A stretch of 64,000 nucleotides of DNA. Origin: Pristimantibacillus sp052113225. Its GTDB lineage: Bacteria > Bacillota > Bacilli > Paenibacillales > Paenibacillaceae. The stretch is from the NCBI RefSeq assembly GCF_052113225.1, contig NZ_JBFRCT010000012.1:124001-188000 (forward strand), given 5' to 3'. Shown here piece after piece: positions 1-8,579 of this stretch (within the stretch, counting starts at the first letter, position 1; the number at the start of each line of letters is the position of its first letter). The notes beneath the pieces are model-generated. The model was not told the DNA's origin, made no database searches, and was given only the letters and a program-made list of their open reading frames with translations. A program made the translations under genes and the position numbers.

Positions 1-447
1 GCTGATCCAATTGCAGCGCTATGGATGCTCATTACGTTGTCGGCTTGGCAGTTTGGCTCATCCATGCTTATTTTCCTAGCCGGACTTAAGAATATCCCGG
101 TCAGCCTATATGAGGCTGCTGGTGTAGACGGCGCAAATGGGATTCACCGATTCTTTAAAATAACGGTGCCAATGCTGACACCGATCATATTGTTTAATGC
201 AATTATGCAAACAATCGGAGCTTTCATGACGTTTGTTCCGGCTTATATTATTTCTAAGGGAACAGGTGGTCCATTGGACGGCACCTTGCTCTATTCGCTT
301 TATTTATTCCGTCAAGGCTTCCAGTTCTTCGATATGGGAACCGCTTCGGCAATGGCATGGATTATGCTCATTATCGTAGCTATTCTAACAACCGTCTTGT
401 TCTTGTCGTCGAAATACTGGGTTCACTACGAGTCGAAGGAGGGGTAA
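1..447 (+). CDS. Carbohydrate ABC transporter permease (MalF/UgpA type), 5' end missing
   Basis: This is the C-terminal part of an inner-membrane permease of a binding-protein-dependent sugar importer. The frame is open from base 1, so the gene begins before the window. The cytoplasmic EAA loop that docks on the ATPase is visible (EAAGVDGANG around residues 39-48 of the fragment), followed by hydrophobic segments and a basic end. The second permease starts 4 bases after its stop, so the two are one operon. The substrate cannot be read from the permease; nearby kduI/kduD make a uronate or pectin oligomer possible, but that is inference. Confidence 0.93.
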   Translation, partial: ADPIAALWMLITLSAWQFGSSMLIFLAGLKNIPVSLYEAAGVDGANGIHRFFKITVPMLTPIILFNAIMQTIGAFMTFVPAYIISKGTGGPLDGTLLYSLYLFRQGFQFFDMGTASAMAWIMLIIVAILTTVLFLSSKYWVHYESKEG

Positions 448-451
448 GCAC

Positions 452-1288
452 ATGATAGCAAAAAAATGGAGATGGTCGATTTATCATATCGTTGCAGCAG
501 GCGGCGCTATCGTGATGATCTATCCTGTTATTTGGCTCCTGATGAGCTCATTCAAGAAAAGCGAGACGATCTTTACTACCTCAAATAAACTAATTCCTGA
601 TCATTGGATTTGGACGAATTACTCGGAGGGCTGGCAAGGCATTGGCGGACATACGTTTGGCACTTACATTTATAACACATTGGTTCTTGTTGTTTTGGCT
701 ACAATCGGGGCAGTATTGTCTTCGGCACTTGTCGCCTTTGGCTTCGGCCGGCTGAACTTCAGAGGGAAGTCATTCTGGTTCGCGATTATGATGGTTACTC
801 TCATGCTGCCGCATGACGTAACTCTCGTTCCGCAATACATTTTGTTCTCGAAGATTCATTGGTTGAATTCGATTAAACCCATTGTTATTCCAGCGTATTT
901 CGGAGCACCGTTCTTTATCTTCCTGATGGTACAGTTCATTCGAACGATTCCAGGTGAGCTTGACGAGGCGGCGACGATTGACGGCTGCGGTAAATTCCGT
1001 TTGTTCTATCGCATTATTCTGCCACTGATCATTCCTGCAATGGCAACCGCAGCGATCTTCTCCTTCTACTGGCGCTGGGAGGACCTGATGGGACCATTGC
1101 TTTACTTGAACAAGCCATCGATGTACACCGTTTCCATGGCACTTAAGATGTATCTTGATGCCGAGACATTATCGAATTGGGGCGCTATGTTCGCCATGTC
1201 AATTGTAAGCTTGCTTCCTGTTTTCGCAATTTTCTTCTTCTTCCAAAAGCATATTGTTGAGGGGATTAGCACAAGCGGGTTGAAATAA
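452..1288 (+). CDS. Carbohydrate ABC transporter permease (MalG/AraQ type)
   Basis: A 278-aa membrane protein of the MalG/AraQ class, the second permease of a CUT1-type sugar importer. Five to six hydrophobic segments are visible, and the EAA loop reads ELDEAATIDGCGKFRLFYRI at about residues 169-188. The start is preceded by a GGAGGGG ribosome site that lies in the end of the upstream permease gene. A strong terminator follows directly, so this is the last gene of its operon; no ATPase is encoded nearby, as is usual where a shared MsmX-like ATPase serves several importers (family knowledge). Confidence 0.95.
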   Translation: MIAKKWRWSIYHIVAAGGAIVMIYPVIWLLMSSFKKSETIFTTSNKLIPDHWIWTNYSEGWQGIGGHTFGTYIYNTLVLVVLATIGAVLSSALVAFGFGRLNFRGKSFWFAIMMVTLMLPHDVTLVPQYILFSKIHWLNSIKPIVIPAYFGAPFFIFLMVQFIRTIPGELDEAATIDGCGKFRLFYRIILPLIIPAMATAAIFSFYWRWEDLMGPLLYLNKPSMYTVSMALKMYLDAETLSNWGAMFAMSIVSLLPVFAIFFFFQKHIVEGISTSGLK

Positions 1289-1308
1289 CGAGTATTAGTG
1301 GTTAATAA

Positions 1309-1343
1309 GAAGCTGTCCGAGATATTCTCGGCAGCTTTTTTTT
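1309..1343 (+). terminator. Rho-independent terminator of the sugar permease operon
   Basis: An inverted repeat (AGCTG-CCGAGA against TCTCGGCAGCT) is followed by eight T residues. It closes the ABC permease operon just before the blaI-like promoter. Confidence 0.85.
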
Positions 1344-1362
1344 GTTGTATTGCTTTCTTCGC

Positions 1363-1420
1363 TTGACAATAGAGGTTTACTCCAATAAACTTCTCTTATG
1401 AGGTTTACTGTGTTAAACCT
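1363..1420 (+). promoter_or_regulatory. Promoter with two operator-like palindromes ahead of the BlaI-type gene
   Basis: TTGACA at 1363-1368 and TAAACT at 1386-1391 (17-bp spacer) form a likely sigma-A promoter. Two similar dyads follow the pattern AGGTTTA-N6-TAAACCT: 1373-1392 lies between and over the promoter boxes and has one mismatched arm, while 1401-1420 is perfect and lies near the transcription start. BlaI/MecI repressors bind paired dyads as dimers, so these are the probable autoregulatory operators of the gene at 1441. The half-site differs from the staphylococcal TACA/TGTA core. Confidence 0.6.
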
Positions 1421-1440
1421 TTTGAAGGGGGGCGAACGGA

Positions 1441-1800
1441 ATGGAATCCTACAAATTATTTGATGCCGAATATAAATTTGCTAGTCTGATTTGGGACAAC
1501 GAACCTATTAATTCAACAGATCTTGTAAAGCTGAGCAAAACAAAACTTGGCTGGAGTAAGTCAACGACCTATACCGTTCTAAGAAAGCTGTGTGAGCGGG
1601 GGATTCTTCAGAATGAGGAAGCGATGGTCACTGCTCTTGTGAAAAAATCAGACGCTCAGAAATACGAAAGCGAGACCGTTGTTGAGAAAGCATTCGATGG
1701 GTCTTTGCCTCAGTTTCTAACAGCTTTCTTGGGAGGCAAGAGATTGACTGAGAGGGAGGCTGAGGAGCTGAAGCGGATTATAGAGGAGGCATCGCAATGA
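1441..1800 (+). CDS. BlaI/MecI/CopY-family transcriptional repressor
   Basis: A 119-aa protein with the winged-helix layout of BlaI/MecI: a recognition helix region around GWSKSTTYTVLRKLCERGIL (residues 37-56) and a C-terminal dimerisation helix rich in charged residues. In this family the repressor is inactivated when a partner M56 membrane peptidase senses a signal. The start has a GGGGGGCGA site 8 bases upstream. Its stop overlaps the next gene by 4 bases (ATGA), so the two are translationally coupled. No beta-lactamase gene is in view; the signal and regulon are unknown. Confidence 0.9.
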   Translation: MESYKLFDAEYKFASLIWDNEPINSTDLVKLSKTKLGWSKSTTYTVLRKLCERGILQNEEAMVTALVKKSDAQKYESETVVEKAFDGSLPQFLTAFLGGKRLTEREAEELKRIIEEASQ

Positions 1801-3245
1801 CGAGTCTGTTCATTACGATTCTTAATATGAGTATAACAGCAAGCTATGTGGCATTAGCGGTCATGCTGGCGAGATTATTGCTGAAGCGGGTTCCTAAAAT
1901 ATTCTCGTATATCCTTTGGCTTGCTGTCGCTGTTAGAATGGTTATCCCTATTAGCTTCACATCTGGTTTCAGCCTATTGGCATTTGTACAACCTCAGGGT
2001 AAATCAGATACAAATGTTATGGAATATGTTCCTTCGGATATTGAGCTGTTGAAAAATCCTGTTTTGGATATCGGAATAAACCGCTTGGTATCATTGCCGT
2101 CTGCAACTCCTGGCTCAAGTGTTAATCCGATGCAGGTCATCATGGCGGTTGTGTGTTTGATTTGGATAACAGGTGCAGTTGTTCTGCTTTTTTACAGCAT
2201 CATCATGTATATAAAATGTTGGGCTGAGCTGCGAACGGCAACTCTGGTTAAGGATCGGATTTTTGAAACAAACCGGATTTCTACGCCTTTTGTGTTCGGT
2301 TTTCTAAGGCCGAAAATTTATATCCCTATCGGGATCAGCGAACAGGAACTTCCTTTTATTATAGAGCATGAGCTTACACATATTAGAAGACGGGATCACT
2401 TGATTAAGCCTTTTGCGTATTTGCTGCTGATCATTCATTGGTTTAATCCATTGATGTGGCTGTCGTATAGACTGATGAACAAAGACATGGAAATGTCCTG
2501 TGATGAGCGTGTTGTGCGTTCGATGGGGGAGGGGACCAAAGGAAGCTATGCAGCAACCTTGCTTTCCCTTGCGGTAAGTCGGGGCCAAGTACAAATCGCA
2601 GGTCCACTTGCTTTTGGAGAGAACGATGTGAAGGCTAGAATTAAAAACATTGTGTCTTACCGGCAACCTTCGTCCCGAGTAATTGCTATATCTGTACTCG
2701 TATTTGCTGCTTTGATTACCGGGTTTACAGCTAATCCTAAGCCGTTGCAACAATCGTCGTTTCCTTCGCTATCAGCGGGAGACGATAGTGATCTGATCTA
2801 TGATCTAAGTAAGTTAATGGATAACAAAACGCTGTATGTAGGCAATGCTTCCAAAGTTGGAGGGCTGATCAGTGCATTGCCTAAACCGGTAGGGCTAGAA
2901 GGAAAAGGGCTCGAACTTCAGACCAAAACACAGCCTTACGGTGTGACAATTGTATATATAATGGATGATAATAATGAGATGACTGCTCTGAAAAACTCGG
3001 AATTTGATATTTTTTATAAGAATTCCATCATGCTGCTCAGTCTAATTGATAACGTAGATCATATCACCTATCGGATAACGAATAGCATCAGTATAACTAA
3101 GCGGGGTGCCGTGGAAATTAACCTGTCGCGGGCCGAAGCGGATCAACTGCTTGGAGAAGATGTCCGTCATTTTGCAACAGATGAGCAAAGCATTAGAGAG
3201 TTGATCGACCGTATAGAAAACTTGTCTTTTTCAAATATCAAATAA
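1797..3245 (+). CDS. M56-family (BlaR1/MecR1-like) membrane metallopeptidase
   Basis: A 482-aa sensor partner of the upstream repressor. Hydrophobic helices occupy residues 1-60 and 112-140, the zinc-binding HELTH motif is at 191-195, and further helices lie at about 205-225 and 296-313. After the last helix comes an extracytoplasmic domain of about 165 residues. Its segment with LYVGNASKVGGLISALP and QPYGVTIVY resembles the DUF4825 domain often attached to M56 proteins, not the penicillin-binding sensor of true BlaR1. It is therefore probably a cell-envelope stress sensor that activates proteolytic loss of the BlaI-like repressor. The ligand is unknown. Confidence 0.9.
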   Translation: MTSLFITILNMSITASYVALAVMLARLLLKRVPKIFSYILWLAVAVRMVIPISFTSGFSLLAFVQPQGKSDTNVMEYVPSDIELLKNPVLDIGINRLVSLPSATPGSSVNPMQVIMAVVCLIWITGAVVLLFYSIIMYIKCWAELRTATLVKDRIFETNRISTPFVFGFLRPKIYIPIGISEQELPFIIEHELTHIRRRDHLIKPFAYLLLIIHWFNPLMWLSYRLMNKDMEMSCDERVVRSMGEGTKGSYAATLLSLAVSRGQVQIAGPLAFGENDVKARIKNIVSYRQPSSRVIAISVLVFAALITGFTANPKPLQQSSFPSLSAGDDSDLIYDLSKLMDNKTLYVGNASKVGGLISALPKPVGLEGKGLELQTKTQPYGVTIVYIMDDNNEMTALKNSEFDIFYKNSIMLLSLIDNVDHITYRITNSISITKRGAVEINLSRAEADQLLGEDVRHFATDEQSIRELIDRIENLSFSNIK

Positions 3246-3278
3246 AAAAACGCTCCAAAACTGGAGCGTTTTTTATTT
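3244..3278. terminator. Bidirectional terminator between converging genes
   Basis: ACGCTCCA and TGGAGCGT form a perfect stem with an A-run before and a T-run after, so it can end transcription of the M56 gene on the plus strand and kduD on the minus strand. Confidence 0.85.
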
Positions 3279-3279
3279 A

Positions 3280-4029
3280 TTATCGACCCATCCAGCCGCC
3301 GTCTACGTTGAGGACATGGCCGCTCAAGTAGTCGGATGCGGAGGAAGAGAGGAATACAACAGGACCTTTCAGGTCTTCCGGAGTACCCCAGCGTCCTGCT
3401 GGAATACGCTCGGTGATTGCATTCGTACGAGCTTCGTCCTTCAGGATTGGAGCTGTATTGTTCGTTGTCATATAGCCAGGTGCAATCGCATTGACATGAA
3501 CACCACGGCCAGCCCATTCATTAGCCAGAGCTTTAGTCACGCCGGCAACCGCGTGTTTACTTGCTGTATAGCCGGGTACATTAATGCCGCCTTGGTAGCT
3601 GAGCATCGATGCGACATTGATGATTTTACCGCTACCGCGCTCCAGCATATGACGGCCAGCAAGCTGGCATAAGAAGAAGACGGAGTTAAGGTTAAGATCA
3701 ATCACATCATACCAATCTTTAGCGGAGTGATCGGCAGCAGGGGTACGGCGAATAATTCCCGCATTGTTCACGAGAATATCAACTTTGCCAAAAAATCCGA
3801 GTGCTTGGTTAAATACATCCTCAAGAATATCAGCATTGCTCAGGTTTGCTGAGATTTCTTCCGCTTGACCGCCAATTGCACGAATAGCTTCAACTGTGGC
3901 ATTACTGTTAGAAGAAGAAATAGCTACGATCGACGCACCTGCCTCTGCGAGTCCAATTGCCATCGCTTGGCCAAGTCCACCCGAAGTGCCGGTGACAACG
4001 GCTGTTTTGCCTGTAAGATCAAATAACAT
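3280..4029 (-). CDS. kduD: 2-dehydro-3-deoxy-D-gluconate 5-dehydrogenase KduD
   Basis: A 249-aa short-chain dehydrogenase of the usual length. Visible motifs are the Rossmann TGTSGGLG (residues 14-21), NNAG, the catalytic Tyr-x3-Lys in YTASK, and a C-terminal GGWMGR typical of KduD. KduD reduces 2,5-diketo-3-deoxygluconate to 2-keto-3-deoxygluconate with NAD(P)H, the step after KduI in the breakdown of unsaturated uronates from pectin or glycosaminoglycans. It is the last gene of the kduI-deoR-kduD operon, starting only a few bases after the regulator. Confidence 0.93.
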   Translation of the reverse strand: MLFDLTGKTAVVTGTSGGLGQAMAIGLAEAGASIVAISSSNSNATVEAIRAIGGQAEEISANLSNADILEDVFNQALGFFGKVDILVNNAGIIRRTPAADHSAKDWYDVIDLNLNSVFFLCQLAGRHMLERGSGKIINVASMLSYQGGINVPGYTASKHAVAGVTKALANEWAGRGVHVNAIAPGYMTTNNTAPILKDEARTNAITERIPAGRWGTPEDLKGPVVFLSSSASDYLSGHVLNVDGGWMGR

Positions 4030-4032
4030 CGT

Positions 4033-4800
4033 TTATTTCATCCTTTCATAGATCGCTAGATTAGCACCGACCTGCCTATATTGCTCCGCAGTATCAGCGG
4101 CAATGCCGGTGTCCGTTAAAATCGTCGTAATTTCTTGAAAGCCAGCAAAAGTGAACAATGCTCCTTGCCCAAATTTATGATGATCGACTACTACATAGGA
4201 GGATTGAGACGTTTCGAGCAATGCTCGTTTGAACGCTGTCAAATCCCCAGTATAGATCGTAAAACCAAATTCGGGGTGAACACCTGTCGCGGACAGGAAA
4301 GCTTTCTTGATGTTCAGCTTCCGGATATACGCTTCTGCTTCCGCACCTGCCAGCATATTTCGAACTCGGTAGCCCCCAGGCACAACCAACTGGATTTCAT
4401 CCTTACGGGAAAGCTCGGCAATAATATGCACATCATTCGTTATGACGGTAAGAGGCTGGTTAGGAAGCTTCTTCGCGATTTCAAGTGTTGTACTGCCGCC
4501 GTCTAAAGCAATAATATCGCCGGGTTCGATATATTGAAGCGCCAGCTCGGCAATCTCTGTTTTCTCCGGTGCATGCCTCACAAGCGGCTCTTGCTGAGAT
4601 AGGATGCCTAGTTGATCGCTTTGGGCAAGGACTGCTCCCCCGTGAATACGGAGGAGCAGTCCTTTTTCCTCAAGCCTTGCCAGATCCTCGCGAATGGTCT
4701 TGCCAGTCACATTCAGTCGGTCGCTTAATTCCTGAACGGTAACTTCGCGGCTCGCCAGCAGAGCTTCCATAATTAATTCATGTCTGTGAATAACATTCAT
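4033..4800 (-). CDS. DeoR/GlpR-family transcriptional regulator
   Basis: A 255-aa repressor with an N-terminal helix-turn-helix (VQELSDRLNVTGKTIREDL, about residues 21-39), the family wing RIHGGAV, and a C-terminal sugar-phosphate-isomerase-like sensor domain (DGGSTTLEIAKKL, and ATGVHPEFGFT). DeoR proteins respond to phosphorylated sugars. Lying between kduI and kduD, with 2-3 base gaps on either side, it most likely controls this uronate operon. The AT-rich repeats upstream of kduI are a possible target. Confidence 0.92.
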   Translation of the reverse strand: MNVIHRHELIMEALLASREVTVQELSDRLNVTGKTIREDLARLEEKGLLLRIHGGAVLAQSDQLGILSQQEPLVRHAPEKTEIAELALQYIEPGDIIALDGGSTTLEIAKKLPNQPLTVITNDVHIIAELSRKDEIQLVVPGGYRVRNMLAGAEAEAYIRKLNIKKAFLSATGVHPEFGFTIYTGDLTAFKRALLETSQSSYVVVDHHKFGQGALFTFAGFQEITTILTDTGIAADTAEQYRQVGANLAIYERMK

Positions 4801-4802
4801 TG

Positions 4803-5636
4803 TTATCTCAAGTCTTGAGGCGCGACCGCATCCATATCTTCGAAGATTTGGTTCTCGCCGGCCATACCCCAGATGAATGTATATGCGCTAGTGCCTACAC
4901 CGCTGTGAATCGACCAGCTAGGCGATAGAATAGCTTGCTCGTTACGCACGACAAGATGGCGTGTTTCCTGCGGCTCGCCCATGAAGTGGAAGACATTGCC
5001 GTCTTCCGGCATATCGAAGTAGAGGTATACTTCCGAGCGGCGGTTATGAGTATGGCAAGGCATCGTGTTCCAGTTGCTGCCCGGCTTCAGCATCGTAAGG
5101 CCCATTACCAGCTGACAGCTTTGGATACCGCCAGTGTGGATATAACGGAAGATCGTACGCTCGTTGTTCGTTGTAAGAGCACCAAGATGATTAGGGGATG
5201 CTTCGCTGATCGATGCTTTAACGGTTGGATAGTTTTTATGAGCAGGTGTCGAGTTCAAATAGAATTTAGCTGGATTAGCCGAATCAGTGCTTGTGAATAC
5301 GACTTCAGCTGCGCCAAGTCCGATATAGAGGCAGTCTTTGTTTTCCATATCGTAAGCTGTGCCGTCAACAGTGATTGTACCGCGGCCGCCAACATTAATA
5401 ATGCCGATCTCACGGCGTTCGAGGAAGGTTGCAGCACCCATTGTTTTTGTATCTGCTTCCAGTTTAACTGGCTGGTTAACAGGTACAGCACCGCCAATGA
5501 TGAAGCGGTCAACGTGAGAATAAGTAAGGGTCAGAACGTCTGGATTAAAGAGCGACTCGAGCAAGAACTCTTGACGAAGACGGGAAGTGTCAAATGCTTT
5601 AACCTCTTGCGGATGTGATGCGTAACGGATTTCCAT
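4803..5636 (-). CDS. kduI: 5-dehydro-4-deoxy-D-glucuronate isomerase KduI
   Basis: A 277-aa cupin isomerase that converts 4-deoxy-L-threo-5-hexosulose uronate to 2,5-diketo-3-deoxygluconate. The zinc site is visible as CHTHNRRSEVYLYF (two His and a Glu). I chose the ATG at 5636 because a GGAGG site lies 8-9 bases upstream; the ATG at 5651 overlaps that site and would add five residues. The length matches the family. It is the first gene of the operon with the DeoR regulator and kduD. Confidence 0.94.
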   Translation of the reverse strand: MEIRYASHPQEVKAFDTSRLRQEFLLESLFNPDVLTLTYSHVDRFIIGGAVPVNQPVKLEADTKTMGAATFLERREIGIINVGGRGTITVDGTAYDMENKDCLYIGLGAAEVVFTSTDSANPAKFYLNSTPAHKNYPTVKASISEASPNHLGALTTNNERTIFRYIHTGGIQSCQLVMGLTMLKPGSNWNTMPCHTHNRRSEVYLYFDMPEDGNVFHFMGEPQETRHLVVRNEQAILSPSWSIHSGVGTSAYTFIWGMAGENQIFEDMDAVAPQDLR

Positions 5637-5654
5637 GAATAAAACCTCCATTGT

Positions 5655-5700
5655 ACGTTTAGTTTGTTTAAATGAGTTTATTTAAGTTCGTATATGTTCA
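5655..5700 (-). promoter_or_regulatory. AT-rich repeated motif upstream of kduI, possible regulator site
   Basis: Read on the minus strand, the leader of kduI carries closely spaced copies of a TTTAA-AAACT-like word (TTAAATAAACT, TTTAAACAAACT). Such tandem repeats near a promoter fit a DeoR-type operator. No clear -10/-35 pair was identified. Confidence 0.3.
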
Positions 5701-5838
5701 TTTTAATTCCGAAAGTGCCTATTTGCAAGACTTAAATAGAGAAGGAAACTTTATTTTTATTGAATTGTGGTGGTGCAGCATTCTCTGGAGCTTTGTTATA
5801 GTGGAGTGAATGAACCTTTTTTGTAAAGGAGAAAAGAA

Positions 5839-6387
5839 ATGAGTCAGATTTATATCGACTGCAATGATATTTATTTAAGAGAGTATGCTTTGGAAGATCT
5901 GGAGAGCCTGCACGCATTAACCTGGCAGCCGGAAATCTACGAATTTCTGCCAGGCTGGAATGTATCCAGGGAGCAGAGAGAAGTGTGGTTTATCCGCTAT
6001 GAGCGTGAAGAGAACAAGAGCTTTATCAAGGCCATAGCAGATGGCGGGGAAATAGGGGACTTGCGATTGAGACTAGCGATTATTGAGAAGTTTAGCGGAG
6101 AGTTCATTGGCTGGTGCTGTACGGGGATGAAGGACGAATTACCTACACCGGAGCGGGAAGTTATGTACGCTATTTCCAGCAGGCATCGGAACAAGGGCTA
6201 TACTACTCAAGCTGTGAAAGGTATCATTCAATATCTGTTTCAACACACAAACATCGATAGCCTGATTGCCCTTGCTCTTGAACACAATACACCGTCAATT
6301 CGTGTGATCGAAAAAAGCGGTTTTACGTTTGAGAATAGCATCGAGTTGGAAGGCGAGACGTATCGTTATTACAAGCTGATTAAATGA
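5839..6387 (+). CDS. GNAT-family N-acetyltransferase
   Basis: A 182-aa protein of the RimJ/RimL-like GNAT type: an early IYLREYALEDLESLHAL segment, a middle GEFIGWCC strand, the acetyl-CoA loop RHRNKGYTTQAVKGI (about residues 115-129) and the late NTPSIRVIEKSGF motif. The substrate cannot be told from sequence. It has an AAAGGAG ribosome site 8 bases before the ATG and stands alone, divergent from kduI. Confidence 0.88.
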   Translation: MSQIYIDCNDIYLREYALEDLESLHALTWQPEIYEFLPGWNVSREQREVWFIRYEREENKSFIKAIADGGEIGDLRLRLAIIEKFSGEFIGWCCTGMKDELPTPEREVMYAISSRHRNKGYTTQAVKGIIQYLFQHTNIDSLIALALEHNTPSIRVIEKSGFTFENSIELEGETYRYYKLIK

Positions 6388-6395
6388 GCAGACCT

Positions 6396-6590
6396 TTAAA
6401 AATGTTTGTCTTCAAATTCTTTATTTTTCGTTTTTATCGTTTCGATTTGTTTTTGAATAAAGCCGCCATTTTTATAAACGAGTAAGAGAACCCCAATGAT
6501 AAAAATGACAATACCAAATACAAATGTAATCGTGTGAAAAGTTTTGATCTTTCCTGCGATTACGTGACAAAAATAACACAAGATAAACAA
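6396..6590 (-). CDS. Possible small membrane protein
   Basis: An open frame of 64 codons on the minus strand with one clear hydrophobic helix (FVFGIVIFIIGVLLLVY) followed by a Lys-rich tail. It would need a TTG start that lies inside the terminator hairpin of the upstream gene, and no good ribosome site is seen. It resembles small bacterial single-pass proteins in form only, and may be a chance frame. Confidence 0.25.
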   Translation of the reverse strand: MFILCYFCHVIAGKIKTFHTITFVFGIVIFIIGVLLLVYKNGGFIQKQIETIKTKNKEFEDKHF

Positions 6591-6622
6591 AACCCGCTAA
6601 ACACCTGGTTTAGCGGGTTTCT
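6588..6622 (-). terminator. Terminator of the glutamate-synthase-like gene
   Basis: A perfect 12-bp stem (AACCCGCTAAAC / GTTTAGCGGGTT) with a short loop is followed on the minus strand by TTTTGTTT. It ends the gene whose stop lies at 6625. Confidence 0.85.
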
Positions 6623-6624
6623 AC

Positions 6625-8193
6625 TTATACCGTTTCCGGATATGGATACATATCCACAACGCGATCCGTGTGCCCGTTGTCGGTCATAAAGACAACATGC
6701 TCCCGCCGGAATTCACGCGGACTGTTCAGGCCGCACGCAGCTGCGAGGGAGAAGAGGCCTTCCCGCATTTGGAGAATGTAGTTCATGACACGCCATTGTT
6801 TTTCCTCCGGAGCGAGTGCTTCCTGATACTTGTCATCGGTCGTCGTAACACCTGCCGGGCATTTGCCGGTATGGCATTGAAGAGCCATGATACAGCCATT
6901 CGCCATCATAAAGCCGCGGGCTGAGTTGACGGCATCTGCGCCAAGCGCTAAAGCAATCGCAACTTTATCTGGCGTAATCAGCTTGCCGGAAGCGAAAATC
7001 TTAAACCGGTCACGGATACCAAATTTACGTGCCGTGTCATCTAGTATAAGCAGGGCAGCGAACAGCGGAAGCCCCATACCATCTGCCATTGCTTTAAAGG
7101 TCGCGCCAGACCCGCCCTCTGAACCATCCACAGTTATAAAGTCCGGGTAGATGTTCATGTCAATCATCGCTTGGAAGAATGGCTCAAGCCGCTTAGGATC
7201 TCCTACTACGATCTTCACGCCAATCGGCTTACCGCCTTCCTGCTGCAGCATATGGATGAACTCCAGCGCTTCCTCCGGCCGCGTAAGGAATTCGAAGCGG
7301 TTCGGGGAGTTTACCGTTTTGCCAACGGGAACGAGACGGGCTGCAGCAACTTTCTCATTCACCTTAGAGCCTTCTAGATGACCGCCGCGAATTTTTGCAC
7401 CTTGATGGAATTTCAGCTCAAACGCTTTAATATTTGAATGACTAGCCTTCCGTTTAAATGCTTCAATTGAAAACTTGCCAACTTCGTCACGGAAGCCATA
7501 GAGGCCAGGTCCGATCTGAGATACAACATCAACACCTGTAGATAGATGCACATCGGCAACACCGCCCTCTCCCGTATTAATCCAGGAGCCGCTTGCCATG
7601 AACGCACCACTTCCGGTCGATTGGATATAATTCTCGCCAACGGCCCCGTAGGAGGTTGCGGAAGCACCAAACAATCCTTTCAGCTTCCAAGGCTGCTCAC
7701 GGTTATCTCCGACAATGAGGGCATCCTCATCATGAAGAAGCCAGGGCTTCACATCTTCACTAACAAATTTTTCTTGCCGCGTAAATAAACCTTCATCGGT
7801 GATCACATATTTTTTGCCTGGCCGAAGGGTTTCATTATCGATCTTCAGCTCGCTCGTTAATTTAGGAAACATGGCATTGGATAGGTAAAAACCAGGCTTC
7901 TCATAATCTCGCCGGCCACCAAAGGAGATCAGATCTGTCCGATATTTTGCCGCATATACGACACCAACAAAATCCGCTCTCGAGAACGGTTTGCCTTCTG
8001 TATCGTTATCGAACCAGTATTGTCGGAACTCGGGACCAAGCTTTTCAAGCAAATACCGAAGCCAGCCAAGGAATGGATGCGATCGGATGATGGAATGTTT
8101 TGGTTTCTTCGATAAAGCATACATGTAGCTGAAGAAGATAACCGGAGGCAGCACGATAATAGCGAGCAGTATAAACAGAATAGTTAGAACCAT
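6625..8193 (-). CDS. Membrane-anchored FMN-binding glutamate synthase family protein
   Basis: About 522 aa. An N-terminal hydrophobic helix (MVLTILFILLAIIVLPPVIFF) anchors a domain like the FMN/Fe-S synthase half of glutamate synthase: the TVDGSEGGSGATFKAM glycine-rich phosphate loop, SGKLITPDKVAIALALGADAV, and a cysteine cluster CIMALQCHTGKCPAG that resembles the 3Fe-4S site. It lacks the amidotransferase domain and is similar to the B. subtilis YerD type; the true reaction is not established. I chose the ATG at 8193, with GGGAGGG about 10 bases upstream, over the longer frame from 8244 that has no ribosome site. Confidence 0.88.
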   Translation of the reverse strand: MVLTILFILLAIIVLPPVIFFSYMYALSKKPKHSIIRSHPFLGWLRYLLEKLGPEFRQYWFDNDTEGKPFSRADFVGVVYAAKYRTDLISFGGRRDYEKPGFYLSNAMFPKLTSELKIDNETLRPGKKYVITDEGLFTRQEKFVSEDVKPWLLHDEDALIVGDNREQPWKLKGLFGASATSYGAVGENYIQSTGSGAFMASGSWINTGEGGVADVHLSTGVDVVSQIGPGLYGFRDEVGKFSIEAFKRKASHSNIKAFELKFHQGAKIRGGHLEGSKVNEKVAAARLVPVGKTVNSPNRFEFLTRPEEALEFIHMLQQEGGKPIGVKIVVGDPKRLEPFFQAMIDMNIYPDFITVDGSEGGSGATFKAMADGMGLPLFAALLILDDTARKFGIRDRFKIFASGKLITPDKVAIALALGADAVNSARGFMMANGCIMALQCHTGKCPAGVTTTDDKYQEALAPEEKQWRVMNYILQMREGLFSLAAACGLNSPREFRREHVVFMTDNGHTDRVVDMYPYPETV

Positions 8194-8386
8194 AAGCAGT
8201 AAACCCTCCCGATCTGGAGAAAAATAAACGTGAATGCTTTCCATTATATCACAGTGGAGGCGGCGGATGCTTCCGGCCAGCTATTCCTCCATTTGAACAC
8301 GTACAAAAAATAACAGCCGTACAATCTCAGCTAATGTCCCGCCCGCATATAATGAAAGCGTAGATGATGCTAAAGGGGACGATGCT

Positions 8387-8479
8387 ATGAATAGACGGAC
8401 GACTATGCTTATATCCCTGATCTTGTATGTGGTTCTGGCAATAGTACTTATATTAAGTGCGGTCTTTCATTTTGGATGA
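8387..8479 (+). CDS. 30-aa single-pass membrane microprotein
   Basis: ATG at 8387 has an AAGGGGAC ribosome site 8 bases upstream and opens a 30-codon frame: a basic start (MNRRTT), one hydrophobic helix (MLISLILYVVLAIVLILSAV) and a short FHFG end. A TATAAT word at 8348-8353 could be its -10 box. The layout is what small membrane proteins look like, but I know no family for it. It stands 100 bases before gmd. Confidence 0.45.
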   Translation: MNRRTTMLISLILYVVLAIVLILSAVFHFG

Positions 8480-8535
8480 AAATGGTTCTTTGTCCGATGC
8501 CGTGGATGGTTGTCCTGTCATAACATATTGGAGAT

Positions 8536-8554
8536 AGCAGGGGACTGACCTGCT
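8536..8554 (+). promoter_or_regulatory. Hairpin in the gmd leader
   Basis: AGCAGG and CCTGCT form a 6-bp stem with a 7-base loop 25 bases before the gmd start. It has no T-run and may be a leader structure. Apart from this and the microprotein gene, 8245-8579 shows only a lone TATAAT at 8348. Confidence 0.25.
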
Positions 8555-8579
8555 CAATATGACGATGACGGAGGGAACC

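Noticed and set aside
7546..7788. Plus-strand frame of 80 codons inside the glutamate-synthase-like gene
   Set aside because: It is opposite a conserved coding region and has no ribosome site or recognisable sequence.
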